Positions 43,102 to 51,466 of a stretch of DNA of 64,000 nt are shown here, piece by piece. A program made the translations under genes and the position numbers. The notes beneath the pieces are model-generated. The model did not search any database and was not told the origin of the DNA. It worked only from the letters and a program-made list of their open reading frames with translations. The stretch is taken from positions 124,001 through 188,000 of the forward strand of contig CAVQME010000001.1 of the NCBI GenBank assembly GCA_963713545.1, in the 5' to 3' direction. This stretch comes from CAVPLM01 sp963713545. GTDB lineage: Bacteria; Actinomycetota; Thermoleophilia; RBG-16-64-13. Positions within the stretch are counted from its first letter, which is position 1, and each line of letters starts with the position of its first letter.

Positions 43102-44301
43102 TTACTCCACCGCTTCGACGACGGTCGCTATGCCCTGGCCTCCGGCGATGCACAGCGTGGCCAGTCCGTAGCGGGTCCCTCGCTTCTTCATCTCGTGGAG
43201 AAGGGTCGTGAAGATCCTGGCCCCGGAGCATCCCAGCGGGTGTCCCAGGGCGATCGCTCCACCATTTACGTTGAGGTCGGCCATACGGTCGCCTATGCCC
43301 AGCTCCTTGATGACCGATAAGGCCTGGCCGGCGAACGCCTCGTTGAGCTCGATGAGGCCCATGTCGTCAAAGGTCAGGCCGGCGCGCTCGAGGGCCTTGC
43401 GGCTGGCCGGGGCTGGTCCGATGCCCATGATCTCCGGCGGCACTCCTGCCACCGCCATGCCTCTGATAACCACCATCGGTTTGAGGCCTCTTCGTGCCGC
43501 CTCTTCCGCCGACATGACCACTGTGCAGGCCGCACCGTCGTTACGTCCCGAGGCGTTCCCCGCGGTGACGGTGCCTCCATCCTTGAACACTGCGGGTAGC
43601 GCGGCCAACCCTTCCAGGGTGCTCTTGCGCGGGTGCTCGTCGGTGTCGAACACCAGCGGAGCGCCTTTGCGCTGCGGGATCTCCACCGGCACGATCTCGT
43701 CCTTGAACCTGCCGGACTCGATGGCCGCGAAGGCCCTGTTCTGGCTCTGGAGGGAGAAGGCGTCCTGCTCCTCCCGGCTGATACCGTATTTGACCGCCAG
43801 GTTCTCTGCTGTGAGGCCCATGGTCAGGTTGCCGTAGACCTCGTAGGGCTGGGAGCGCGGCTGGCTCTCGGTATTGGAATCCACGAGCACGGCATTGCCG
43901 GCCCCATACCCATACCGGGCGCCTCTCAAGTAATAGGGGGCCTTGCTCATGTTCTCAACGCCGCCGGCTACCACGATGTCGGCCTGACCGATCATGATGC
44001 TTGCCGCCGCATTGTGGACGGCCTGGAGGCCGGAACCGCACTGGCGCATCACCGTGTAGGCCGGAACCTCTACCGGCAGACCCGCTTTCAGCGAAGCCAC
44101 TCGGGCCAAGTTGGCGGCGTCGGCGCTCTGCTTGGTCTGCCCCAAGATGACCTCGTCGACGGCCTCAGGCTCCACCTGGGCCCGAGCCAGGGCTTCCTTG
44201 ATCACCAGCTTTCCGAGGTCCTCCGGCTCGACGTCCTTGAGTCCTCCGCCCAGCCTACCCACCGCCGTTCTTACGGCGCTTACGATCACTACTTCGTTCA
44301 T
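43102..44301 (-). CDS. Acetyl-CoA acetyltransferase (thiolase)
   Basis: A 399-residue thiolase. The nucleophilic Cys88 is in 'MRQCGSGLQAVH'. The C-terminal 'NVNGGAIALGHPLGCSGAR' has the catalytic histidine and 'CIAGGQG' the second cysteine. Length and motifs fit the degradative/biosynthetic acetoacetyl-CoA type. It starts at ATG 44301, 26 bases after the stop of the transhydroxylase small-subunit gene, and is the third gene of that operon. That placement suggests cleavage of a beta-ketoacyl-CoA, such as acetoacetyl-CoA, produced from the ring-opened substrate. The chain-length specificity is not readable. Confidence 0.93.
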   Translation of the reverse strand: MNEVVIVSAVRTAVGRLGGGLKDVEPEDLGKLVIKEALARAQVEPEAVDEVILGQTKQSADAANLARVASLKAGLPVEVPAYTVMRQCGSGLQAVHNAAASIMIGQADIVVAGGVENMSKAPYYLRGARYGYGAGNAVLVDSNTESQPRSQPYEVYGNLTMGLTAENLAVKYGISREEQDAFSLQSQNRAFAAIESGRFKDEIVPVEIPQRKGAPLVFDTDEHPRKSTLEGLAALPAVFKDGGTVTAGNASGRNDGAACTVVMSAEEAARRGLKPMVVIRGMAVAGVPPEIMGIGPAPASRKALERAGLTFDDMGLIELNEAFAGQALSVIKELGIGDRMADLNVNGGAIALGHPLGCSGARIFTTLLHEMKKRGTRYGLATLCIAGGQGIATVVEAVE

Positions 44302-44327
44302 GAGACCTTTCCTGGGTCGTTTTTCGA

Positions 44328-45167
44328 TCAGCTCACTGGATCGAGGATGATCTCGCCCAGATCGACATCTTTCTGCGTGACTACATCGAACTCCCGCGGC
44401 ACGTAGCCGGCCAGCTCCACCCGCACCTTGTAGGCCGTGTTCTGCTCCAGGCCTTCGAACTCGAAGTCGCCGTAACTGTCGGAGCGCGTCTCCCTTTTCG
44501 CGCCGCCGGCCTCCAGCATCACGAGGACTCCCTCGGCGCACTCGCCCGGCTCGTCCCGCCGGACGACCTCGCCGGCGATGAAGCGTTTCGGGATGCCCAC
44601 GTACTTGACCAGCGGAGCCGTGTCGTACTCGGGGTGGTAGATCTCGGCCTCCAGCGCGGCCGACAGCTTGGCTATCTCGCTGGTGGGGTCGTCCAAGTCG
44701 CCGAACACCAGGGCGCCCGTGGGACAGGACTCCACGCAGCGCGGCACCTTCTCGCCTTCATCCAGCCGATGGGCGCACAGGGTGCATTTCTGGGGTATCT
44801 CGAGATCCTTGTTCCAGAAGACCACCCGGTACGGACAGGCGTTCACGATCGCCTTCTGGTCCTTCGACCTGACAGGATCGATCAGCACGATGCCGTCTGG
44901 GCGACGATACACGGCCTCATCGGCGGCAACGTCCATGCACGGCGCCGTTTCACAGTGCAGGCAGGGGAGCGGGACATAGTCGAGCTTGGGCTTGGGGTAG
45001 CTGCCTCGCTCGATCTCTCTGATCTGCATCCAGAACTGACCGTCGAGCGGCTGGGGGGCCGAATAAGGGCTGTAGTCGTTGTCGTAGTATTCATCCCGGC
45101 AGGCCAGGAAGCAGTTGTGGCAACCGCTGCACTTGGTCACGTCGATGAGCAGGCTCAGGCGCGCCAT
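44328..45167 (-). CDS. Transhydroxylase-type FeS small subunit (three-cluster form, C-terminal beta-domain)
   Basis: A 279-residue electron-transfer subunit. Cysteines are Cys13, 16, 19, 23; Cys69, 72, 77; Cys111; Cys128, 131, 144, 148. That is twelve, enough for three [4Fe-4S] clusters. The fourth cluster of ordinary NrfC/DmsB-type proteins is missing: 'VRSKDQKAIVNACPY' replaces the CxxCxxC run. I recall the same loss in the small subunit of Pelobacter transhydroxylase. Residues about 185-279 form an all-beta, transthyretin/Cna-B-like domain ('DSYGDFEFEGLEQNTAYKVR'), also a transhydroxylase trait. No Tat signal, so cytoplasmic. The gene lies four bases after its large subunit and 26 before the thiolase. 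Confidence 0.9.
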   Translation of the reverse strand: MARLSLLIDVTKCSGCHNCFLACRDEYYDNDYSPYSAPQPLDGQFWMQIREIERGSYPKPKLDYVPLPCLHCETAPCMDVAADEAVYRRPDGIVLIDPVRSKDQKAIVNACPYRVVFWNKDLEIPQKCTLCAHRLDEGEKVPRCVESCPTGALVFGDLDDPTSEIAKLSAALEAEIYHPEYDTAPLVKYVGIPKRFIAGEVVRRDEPGECAEGVLVMLEAGGAKRETRSDSYGDFEFEGLEQNTAYKVRVELAGYVPREFDVVTQKDVDLGEIILDPVS

Positions 45168-45171
45168 GATC

Positions 45172-47697
45172 TCAGCCCTCCCATTTTTCGATCTCGATGA
45201 GGCACGAATTGGGCGTCATTCCCGGCGCGTTCTTGGAGGTCATGCGCGACGGGGTGAGCATGCTGACGCACCCGCCTTTGTCCATGGAGTCCGCCTGGCC
45301 TGGGATCAGGGGATCGTAGAGGGCCGACGAAGCGTAGGAGTGGACGATGCCGGGACGGACGCGTCCGGTGACCACCGCGATGCAGAGCACAGAAGCGCGG
45401 TCGTTGTAGAGACGGACGATGTCGTGGTTGTTGATCCCCCGCTTGGCGGCGTCCTCGGGGTTGAGGCGGGCCGGCCACCAGGCGTAGCCGTCCTTCTTGA
45501 TCCGGTGACCGGGTATGTCGTTCAGCCAGTCGGTGTGCTTGTCGTAGTGGCAGTGGAACGTGAACCGCGGGTGAGGGGAGAGGAGCTGCAGCGGGTATTT
45601 CTCGAAGAGCTCGGTAGTGTGGTGCCCTTCCCAGCTGGGGATGTAGCGCGGCACCACCGGCCGCTCGTCGTCGTCGGGGAAGTACTGTTTGAGGCTCACC
45701 GACTCGAACTCGATCTTGCCGCTGAAGGTGCCCAGCTCACCGCTCTTCTCGGTGAGGCGCTTGGGGTTGCCCAGATCCGGAGTGTCACAGGGCCGCCCCT
45801 CGTAGAACCAGCGCATGCCCGGCGTCGGCTTGTAGTCGTCGTTGATGTTGATGATGTGATAGCCCTTACGGTTGAACTCCTCCCAGCTGATGTCTTTGGG
45901 CAGGTCGGAGATATCGAAGAAGGCTTTGACCCAGTCGACCTCAGTCTTGCCGCCGTCGGTGTACTCGTCTCTCAGGCCCATCTTCTCGAAGATGAGCGCG
46001 AAGATCTCGTAGTCCGACTTGGATTCCCACAGGGGCTCGATGCATTTCTGCTCGCGCACTATGACCCGGTAGTCGCACCCGCTGCTGGCGTGAACTGTGT
46101 AGCCATTGATGGCAGCCCACTCGCCCATGTCGTCGCGCTCGAAGTTGGTGCAGGCCGGGAGGATGACGTCGGCCATACGGGTCTCGCTGTTGTACCAGAT
46201 GTCCTGGTTGACCACGAACTCGAGCTTGGGACTCTGGTACATCCGCACCCACTTGGTGGTGTCGCTCATGGTGCCGATGAACGAGCCACCGTAGCGGTAC
46301 CACAACTTGATCTCGGAATAGCCCTCCATGGGGTAGTCGAAATGCATGAACTGCTGCTCCAGGCTCCGGCCGCAGAAACCTTCCCCATACCACTCCACCG
46401 GCGGGTCCAGGATCGCCTCGGGCACAGTCAGCCGCCACAAGCGCTGTTTGGTCGTGTTCACCGGGATGTACTTGCACGCCTTCGTAGACATGGATATGCG
46501 GGCTTCCGGCTCGCCGTAGCTGGGGACCCACCGGGTGGTGTCGGACGGCGCCCCCATGGTCGTGCCCCAGATGCTGCGGCCCGGGGCACCCAGCCCCTGC
46601 ATGGCCTGCAGAAGCACCATCATGCGGGCCCATTCGGTGCCGTAGGCTTCCCGGCAGGCGCCGCCTTCCCCTCCGCGCGAGCCGCCCGACAGGATCGTGC
46701 GCTTGGCGGCCCATTCGCGAGCGAGGGTGCGGATCACGCGGGCTTCGATGCCACACTCCTCGGCAGCCCACTCAGGCGTCTTGGGCTGACCGTCGACCTC
46801 GCCCACGACGTACTTCCTGAACTCCTCGAACCCGATGGTGCGGTTCGCGACGTAGTCCTTGTTGTAGGTGCCCTCGGTGATCCAGACGAAAGCTATGGCC
46901 ATGGCCATGGCAGTGTCGGTGCCCATCCGCGGGGTGATCCACTTACCGCCCATGACGGCGTTGGTGTAGTTGTAGAAGGGGTCGATGAAGACCATCTTGA
47001 CGCCCTTCTCCTTGAGCCACTGGCGCCATAGAGCGGAGTCCTGGCCGGAATAGGTGCCGCGGGTGCTATCTGGGTCGTTCGACCAGTAGACGATCATCTC
47101 CGCGTTCTGCAGGGCGTCGCCCAGCATGTCGTAGGGCTCAGGCATGCCCAGCCGCCAGAAGAAGCCGTAACTGTGCGTAGCTCCCCAGTGCCACCCCTCC
47201 CAGCTGTCGGGGTTGTCCAGTACCGGAGTGCCTTCCATCATGTTCAGAAAACGGGCGAAGGGTCCCATCTTGTAGCCGACGATGCCCCAGTTGTGGTGGG
47301 AGGAGGTCATGCCGCTGATGGCCGACCCGCCATAGGTATCTTTGACCCGCTTGAGCTCGCTCGCCACCAGGGTCGCGGCCTCGTCCCAGGAGATTCGCTC
47401 GTAGCGTGACTTGCCCCTGTTCTGAGGATTGCGCTCGCCGTTCGGATCGAAGTCGACCCGTTTCATGGGGTACTTGATGCGCTCGTCGGAATAGATCCGG
47501 CGGCGTTCGGCGTGGATGTAGGGTGAGAGGGTGACTTTCTTCGGAGGCGAGTAGCTCTTGCCCCCGGCCTCGATCACCCAGGGCTTCATGTCTTTCTCGT
47601 CCACCACCAAGGGACGGACCCTCGTGATCTTCCCGTCCTTGACGTAGACAGAGACCGGCCCGCTGTTGGTGCAACTCGCGAAAACCTTTTCAGCCAT
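45172..47697 (-). CDS. Transhydroxylase-family large (molybdopterin) subunit
   Basis: An 841-residue bis-MGD protein paired with the small subunit at 44328. The four residues that mark pyrogallol transhydroxylase are kept: His134 in 'TSSHHNWGI', Asp164 and Mo-ligand Ser165 in 'DNPDSWEGWHWG', and Tyr394 in 'WVPSYGEPEA'. It is more diverged from the Pelobacter enzyme than the tandem copies at 970 and 3658. No FeS motif or export signal. It heads a three-gene operon (large, small, thiolase) and is divergent from an IclR regulator. It may act on pyrogallol, hydroxyhydroquinone, resorcinol or a related phenol; sequence alone does not decide. Confidence 0.87.
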   Translation of the reverse strand: MAEKVFASCTNSGPVSVYVKDGKITRVRPLVVDEKDMKPWVIEAGGKSYSPPKKVTLSPYIHAERRRIYSDERIKYPMKRVDFDPNGERNPQNRGKSRYERISWDEAATLVASELKRVKDTYGGSAISGMTSSHHNWGIVGYKMGPFARFLNMMEGTPVLDNPDSWEGWHWGATHSYGFFWRLGMPEPYDMLGDALQNAEMIVYWSNDPDSTRGTYSGQDSALWRQWLKEKGVKMVFIDPFYNYTNAVMGGKWITPRMGTDTAMAMAIAFVWITEGTYNKDYVANRTIGFEEFRKYVVGEVDGQPKTPEWAAEECGIEARVIRTLAREWAAKRTILSGGSRGGEGGACREAYGTEWARMMVLLQAMQGLGAPGRSIWGTTMGAPSDTTRWVPSYGEPEARISMSTKACKYIPVNTTKQRLWRLTVPEAILDPPVEWYGEGFCGRSLEQQFMHFDYPMEGYSEIKLWYRYGGSFIGTMSDTTKWVRMYQSPKLEFVVNQDIWYNSETRMADVILPACTNFERDDMGEWAAINGYTVHASSGCDYRVIVREQKCIEPLWESKSDYEIFALIFEKMGLRDEYTDGGKTEVDWVKAFFDISDLPKDISWEEFNRKGYHIININDDYKPTPGMRWFYEGRPCDTPDLGNPKRLTEKSGELGTFSGKIEFESVSLKQYFPDDDERPVVPRYIPSWEGHHTTELFEKYPLQLLSPHPRFTFHCHYDKHTDWLNDIPGHRIKKDGYAWWPARLNPEDAAKRGINNHDIVRLYNDRASVLCIAVVTGRVRPGIVHSYASSALYDPLIPGQADSMDKGGCVSMLTPSRMTSKNAPGMTPNSCLIEIEKWEG

Positions 47698-47759
47698 GAA
47701 TCATCCGCTCCCTTGAGATTGGCGGTGGTCGGCGGTCCACATTTGGCAAAACGATATCT

Positions 47760-47789
47760 CGATATTGGCGAGCAATACTGTTAATATCG
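47760..47789. promoter_or_regulatory. Inverted repeat, candidate IclR operator
   Basis: CGATATT (47760-47766) and AATATCG (47783-47789) form perfect 7-bp arms 16 bp apart in the 162-bp gap between the transhydroxylase operon and the divergent IclR gene. The second arm overlaps the predicted -10 of the operon, so binding would block transcription. A further CGATAT half-site lies at 47752-47757. Confidence 0.5.
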
Positions 47790-47814
47790 TAGAGTAGGCA
47801 TGGGGCATTTGCAA
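47786..47814 (-). promoter_or_regulatory. Putative promoter of the transhydroxylase-thiolase operon
   Basis: On the minus strand TTGCAA (47809-47814) and TACGAT (47786-47791) are 17 bp apart, about 90 bp before the large-subunit start. The -10 overlaps the inverted repeat at 47760-47789. Confidence 0.5.
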
Positions 47815-47859
47815 GGCACACGCTCATTATAGAGGTCGGTTCCAATCGACAGGGGAGAC

Positions 47860-48669
47860 ATGAGCACGACTACAGATGCGCGGGAAACCGACCCCTTCCA
47901 GGTCAGAGCGCTCGCAAGGGGGCTTTCGATCCTCTGCCTCTTCGATGTAGACCATCGCGAGTGGACCATCGACGAGATGGCCGAGCAGACCGGCCTCGTG
48001 CGCATGACAGTCTATCGCATGGTGCGGACGCTCGAATCGATGGCCTTCCTTGTCCGCGACGCCACGACCAACCGTTACCGCCTCGGTCCGGCGGCGCTCG
48101 CCATGACCTACGTGTCGGACGATCAATCGGAGTTCATAGAGGCGGCCCGGCCGTACCTCGAGTCGCTCGTGCAGACGACCGGAGAATCGGTCACGCTGGC
48201 CGTTGAGGTGGACGGTTTCCCGGTATGCGTCGACATTGTCAACACGACACGCCCCTTCCGACGGAGAACGGCCCCGGGTCGTATCCTCGGCGATATCGCT
48301 TCGGTCCACAGCAAGATCTTCGCCGCGCTCAGAGCCCCGGAAGAGCGGGAGACGATACTTACCAAGACCTATCCCCAGTTGACCCCGAACAGAGTCACCG
48401 ATCCGAGGGAGCTGGCGCAGGAACTGGACCAGATCGCGAAGGAGAACGTGGCAGTGGACATCGAGGGGCTCTACCCGGGCATCTGTGCGGTGGGCGCCCC
48501 GGTGCGCGATCAGTTGGGCGAGGTGATAGCCACCATCTCGGTCGTAGTCCCGTCAGGGCGGTTCGGAACGGCTGAGCGCGCCCTGTGTACCGAGGCCGTC
48601 AAAGCCTCTGCCGCCTCGTTTTCGGCTTACCTGGGCTGGAACCCAGCCGCTTCCGGACAGACGCGATGA
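47860..48669 (+). CDS. IclR-family transcriptional regulator
   Basis: A 269-residue regulator. Residues about 15-75 form the winged helix-turn-helix ('WTIDEMAEQTGLVRMTVYRM'), and residues 90-260 the GAF-like effector domain ('ISVVVPSGRFG' near the end). The ATG has GGGGAG six bases upstream. It is divergent from the transhydroxylase-thiolase operon and precedes the second large/small pair on its own strand, so it may control both. IclR proteins often sense aromatic acids or their breakdown products. It is clearly homologous to the second IclR gene at 61965. Confidence 0.92.
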   Translation: MSTTTDARETDPFQVRALARGLSILCLFDVDHREWTIDEMAEQTGLVRMTVYRMVRTLESMAFLVRDATTNRYRLGPAALAMTYVSDDQSEFIEAARPYLESLVQTTGESVTLAVEVDGFPVCVDIVNTTRPFRRRTAPGRILGDIASVHSKIFAALRAPEERETILTKTYPQLTPNRVTDPRELAQELDQIAKENVAVDIEGLYPGICAVGAPVRDQLGEVIATISVVVPSGRFGTAERALCTEAVKASAASFSAYLGWNPAASGQTR

Positions 48670-48698
48670 GCGGACGAGATGCTAACGATCACTGTTGG

Positions 48699-48733
48699 GG
48701 CCGGTGCTGCCCCGTGTGACACGGGGTCCGGCC
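48699..48733 (+). terminator. Hairpin after the IclR gene
   Basis: Nested arms GGCCGG / CCGGCC enclose the perfect palindrome CCCCGTGT-G-ACACGGGG. The structure lies 30 bases past the IclR stop and ends just before the putative promoter of the next gene, with 'TCTTGATTATT' following. Confidence 0.6.
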
Positions 48734-48735
48734 TC

Positions 48736-48764
48736 TTGATTATTCCGGGTCGTTAAGGTAGTAA
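48736..48764 (+). promoter_or_regulatory. Putative promoter of the second large/small subunit operon
   Basis: TTGATT (48736-48741) and TAGTAA (48759-48764) are 17 bp apart. A start point near 48771 would leave a leader of about 68 nt and argues for the ATG at 48839 over the ATG at 48770. Confidence 0.45.
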
Positions 48765-48838
48765 GGGGGATGGGGGCCCTCGCAAGCGAACCGCTCCGAG
48801 TACGCTTACCACTGACGAACGAAAGGACGACGATTGCG

Positions 48839-51466
48839 ATGACGGACGAGGGACGCAAGAAGGTCGATGTAAGCGTCGATAAGACAACGATCAAGAACTT
48901 GGCGATGGGCGGCCTGCTCGGTGGCGGCGGAGAGTGCTTCGTCGACGTCAAAGACGGCAAAGCCGTCCGGATCAGACCCTTCAAGTACGACTGGAAGTAC
49001 GACTACGACAAGCTGAACCCGTGGAAGATCGAACGTAACGGTGAGACCCTGGGTCCCCTGCCCAAAGCTCTGCCCGCGCCCTTCTCGCTCGCATATAAGA
49101 AGCGGACCTTCTCCCCGAACCGCATCAAGTTCCCCATGAAGCGGGTCGACTGGGACCCCGACGGCGAGAGGAACCCGCAGAACCGGGGCAAGAGCAAGTA
49201 CAAGAGGATCTCCTGGGACGAGGCCACCGACCTCATCGCAGCCGAGATCAGGCGGATCCACAAGGAATACGGGCCGCTCGCCATCCTTGCCCAGGGTGAC
49301 GGTCACGGCGAGAACAAGACCATCCACACGCCCCACGGCCACCAGGCGCGGCTTCTCGACATGATGGGCGGCTTCACCCAGCAGGTCCGTAACCCGGACA
49401 GCTGGGAGGGCTGGTATTGGGGCGCCAAGCACGTCTGGGGCCAGGGCTTCCAGGGCATGATGTCTCCGGCCCAGAACCTCATCAAGGACATCTCCGAGAA
49501 CTGCGACATGGTCCTCAAATGGGGCTGCGACGAGGAGACCACCCCCTGGGGATTCACAGGGCAGTACGCCAGCCGGATCTCCCAATTCTGGACCCGGGCC
49601 GGCATCAAGCAAGTCTACATCTGCCCCGACCTCAACTATGCCGCCGCCGTTCACGGCGACAAATGGATCCCGGTGCTGCCCAACACCGACGCGGCTCTCC
49701 AGTTGGCCATAATCTATGTGTGGCTCACCGAGGACACCTGGGACAAGGAGTACGTCGCCACCCACGCGGTCGGCATGGACAAGATCGCCGACTACGTCCT
49801 CGGTAACGATGAAGAAGGCATTCCCAAAACCCCCGAGTGGGCTTCGAAGAGATGCGGGGTGCCCGAGTGGACCATCAAGGCCCTCGCCCGGGCGTTCGCC
49901 AAGAACACCACGTCGATCATCCACTACTTCGGTGGCTCGGCTTTCAGGGGCCCGTACTCGCACGAACCGGGCCGGCTGGAATGCGTCCTCCTCGGCATGC
50001 AGGGCCTTGGCGGCCCGGGTGTCCACCAGTGCCAGATGACCTACTTCGGCATGCCGAGGGCGGAGGGACTAGGCAGCGTGCGCTTCTTCAACCCCGAACT
50101 GCCGGAGCGCCTCACGAAGCCCTGCTGGACCACGGTCCACGCCTGGGGCCCGCAGCTCATCCCCAAGACCCTCATCCAGGACGCCATCCTGAAGGCCCCG
50201 CTGGTCTTCTACGGCAGCGGCGGCCAGGAGTGCCAAACCGAGGAGCAGTTCGACCGCTACACCTATCCCATCGCGAAGGAAAAGGGCGGCGTCCCCATCC
50301 ACATGATCTGGACCGACACGCCGTGCCGCATCACCTGCTGGAATCACGGCAACTGGACCATCGAGGCCATGAAGGACCCGAGCATCGAGTTCGTCCTCGC
50401 CCAGCACCCGTGGCTCGAGAACGACTGCCTCTACGCCGACATCATCCTACCGGCCAACACCACCCTCGAGGTCGAGGACATCGTCACCACGGTCCGGCAG
50501 GGCCCGCATTTCGCAAGCGTCTCGATCCAGGAGCAGTCCGTCCTCCCCATCGGCGAGTCGAAGAGCGACTACGAGATCGTGCTGGCGGTCGCCGACAAAC
50601 TGGGCATGACCGAGGAGTTCACCGGCGGTCTCTCCACCCTCGACCTGCAGAAGCTGGTCTTCGACGCCATGAAGATGGACAAGCTCACCACCTGGGAGGA
50701 CTTCTACGAGAAGAAGACCTACGTGTACGCGACCGCTCACGACTGGGAGCAGGACCCGCCCGGCTTCCGCCTGTTCTACGAGGACCCGAAAGCCAATCCA
50801 CTCAAGACCCCGAGCGGCCTTCTCGAGTTCTATTCAGAGCGTTTGGCGCAGCACTTCCCCGACGACAAAGAACGCCCGCCGTTCCCGAAGTGGGTCCCGA
50901 AGGGCATCACGCACGACGAGGATCTTTCGAGCGAGCGGGCCGACATGTTCCCCTTGCTTCTCATGTCCAACCACCCGCGCTGGCGCACCCACGCTCAAGG
51001 CGACGATATCAGCTGGGCCAGGGAGACTCCCACCGGCAAGGTCCTGGGCTTCGACGGCTACAGGTACGAGCCCATCTGGATCAACCCCATCGACGCCGAG
51101 GCCCGCTGCATCAAAGACGGCGACGTGGTCAAGATCTTCAACGAGAGGGGCATCGTGCTCGTCGGCGCGCGTGTGTGGGAGAGGATCAGGCCCGGCGTGG
51201 TCTACGTGGACCACGGTGCTCGCCATGATCCCCTGGTCCCGGGCAAGGTGGACCGGGGCGGGGCCATCAACACGATCGCTCCGAACGGGCTCACCTCAAA
51301 GAACGCGTGTGGCCAAGCCACCAGCGGCTACCTGGTCGACGTGCAGAAGGTCAAGAACGAGGAATGGGAAGCATGGCGTAGGGACTACCCCGAAGCTTTC
51401 GCCAGGGAATACGACCAAGGCGCCGGACTGCGCTTCGACGCCTGGATCGAAGGAGGCAGGGACTAG
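48839..51466 (+). CDS. Divergent transhydroxylase-family molybdopterin large subunit
   Basis: An 875-residue bis-MGD protein from ATG 48839 (AAAGGA 11 bases upstream; ATG 48770 would add 23 residues and coincides with the predicted transcription start). It keeps 'RNPDSWEGWYWGAKHVWG', so Asp187 and Mo-ligand Ser188 are present. The 'SSHH' motif is replaced by 'GDGHGENK', where only His156 might substitute, and the 'FPGYAEGG' block with the catalytic tyrosine cannot be found. It therefore probably has another reaction from pyrogallol transhydroxylase, perhaps a hydroxylase or dehydroxylase of phenols. It directly abuts its FeS subunit gene. No export signal. Confidence 0.85.
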   Translation: MTDEGRKKVDVSVDKTTIKNLAMGGLLGGGGECFVDVKDGKAVRIRPFKYDWKYDYDKLNPWKIERNGETLGPLPKALPAPFSLAYKKRTFSPNRIKFPMKRVDWDPDGERNPQNRGKSKYKRISWDEATDLIAAEIRRIHKEYGPLAILAQGDGHGENKTIHTPHGHQARLLDMMGGFTQQVRNPDSWEGWYWGAKHVWGQGFQGMMSPAQNLIKDISENCDMVLKWGCDEETTPWGFTGQYASRISQFWTRAGIKQVYICPDLNYAAAVHGDKWIPVLPNTDAALQLAIIYVWLTEDTWDKEYVATHAVGMDKIADYVLGNDEEGIPKTPEWASKRCGVPEWTIKALARAFAKNTTSIIHYFGGSAFRGPYSHEPGRLECVLLGMQGLGGPGVHQCQMTYFGMPRAEGLGSVRFFNPELPERLTKPCWTTVHAWGPQLIPKTLIQDAILKAPLVFYGSGGQECQTEEQFDRYTYPIAKEKGGVPIHMIWTDTPCRITCWNHGNWTIEAMKDPSIEFVLAQHPWLENDCLYADIILPANTTLEVEDIVTTVRQGPHFASVSIQEQSVLPIGESKSDYEIVLAVADKLGMTEEFTGGLSTLDLQKLVFDAMKMDKLTTWEDFYEKKTYVYATAHDWEQDPPGFRLFYEDPKANPLKTPSGLLEFYSERLAQHFPDDKERPPFPKWVPKGITHDEDLSSERADMFPLLLMSNHPRWRTHAQGDDISWARETPTGKVLGFDGYRYEPIWINPIDAEARCIKDGDVVKIFNERGIVLVGARVWERIRPGVVYVDHGARHDPLVPGKVDRGGAINTIAPNGLTSKNACGQATSGYLVDVQKVKNEEWEAWRRDYPEAFAREYDQGAGLRFDAWIEGGRD

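Noticed and set aside
45115..47031. Plus-strand frame of 638 codons
   Set aside because: It lies antisense to the conserved transhydroxylase large subunit and has low-complexity residue use with no domain I recognise.
48770..48838. Upstream ATG extending the divergent large subunit by 23 residues
   Set aside because: It coincides with the predicted transcription start and lacks spacing for ribosome binding; the extension has no family similarity.
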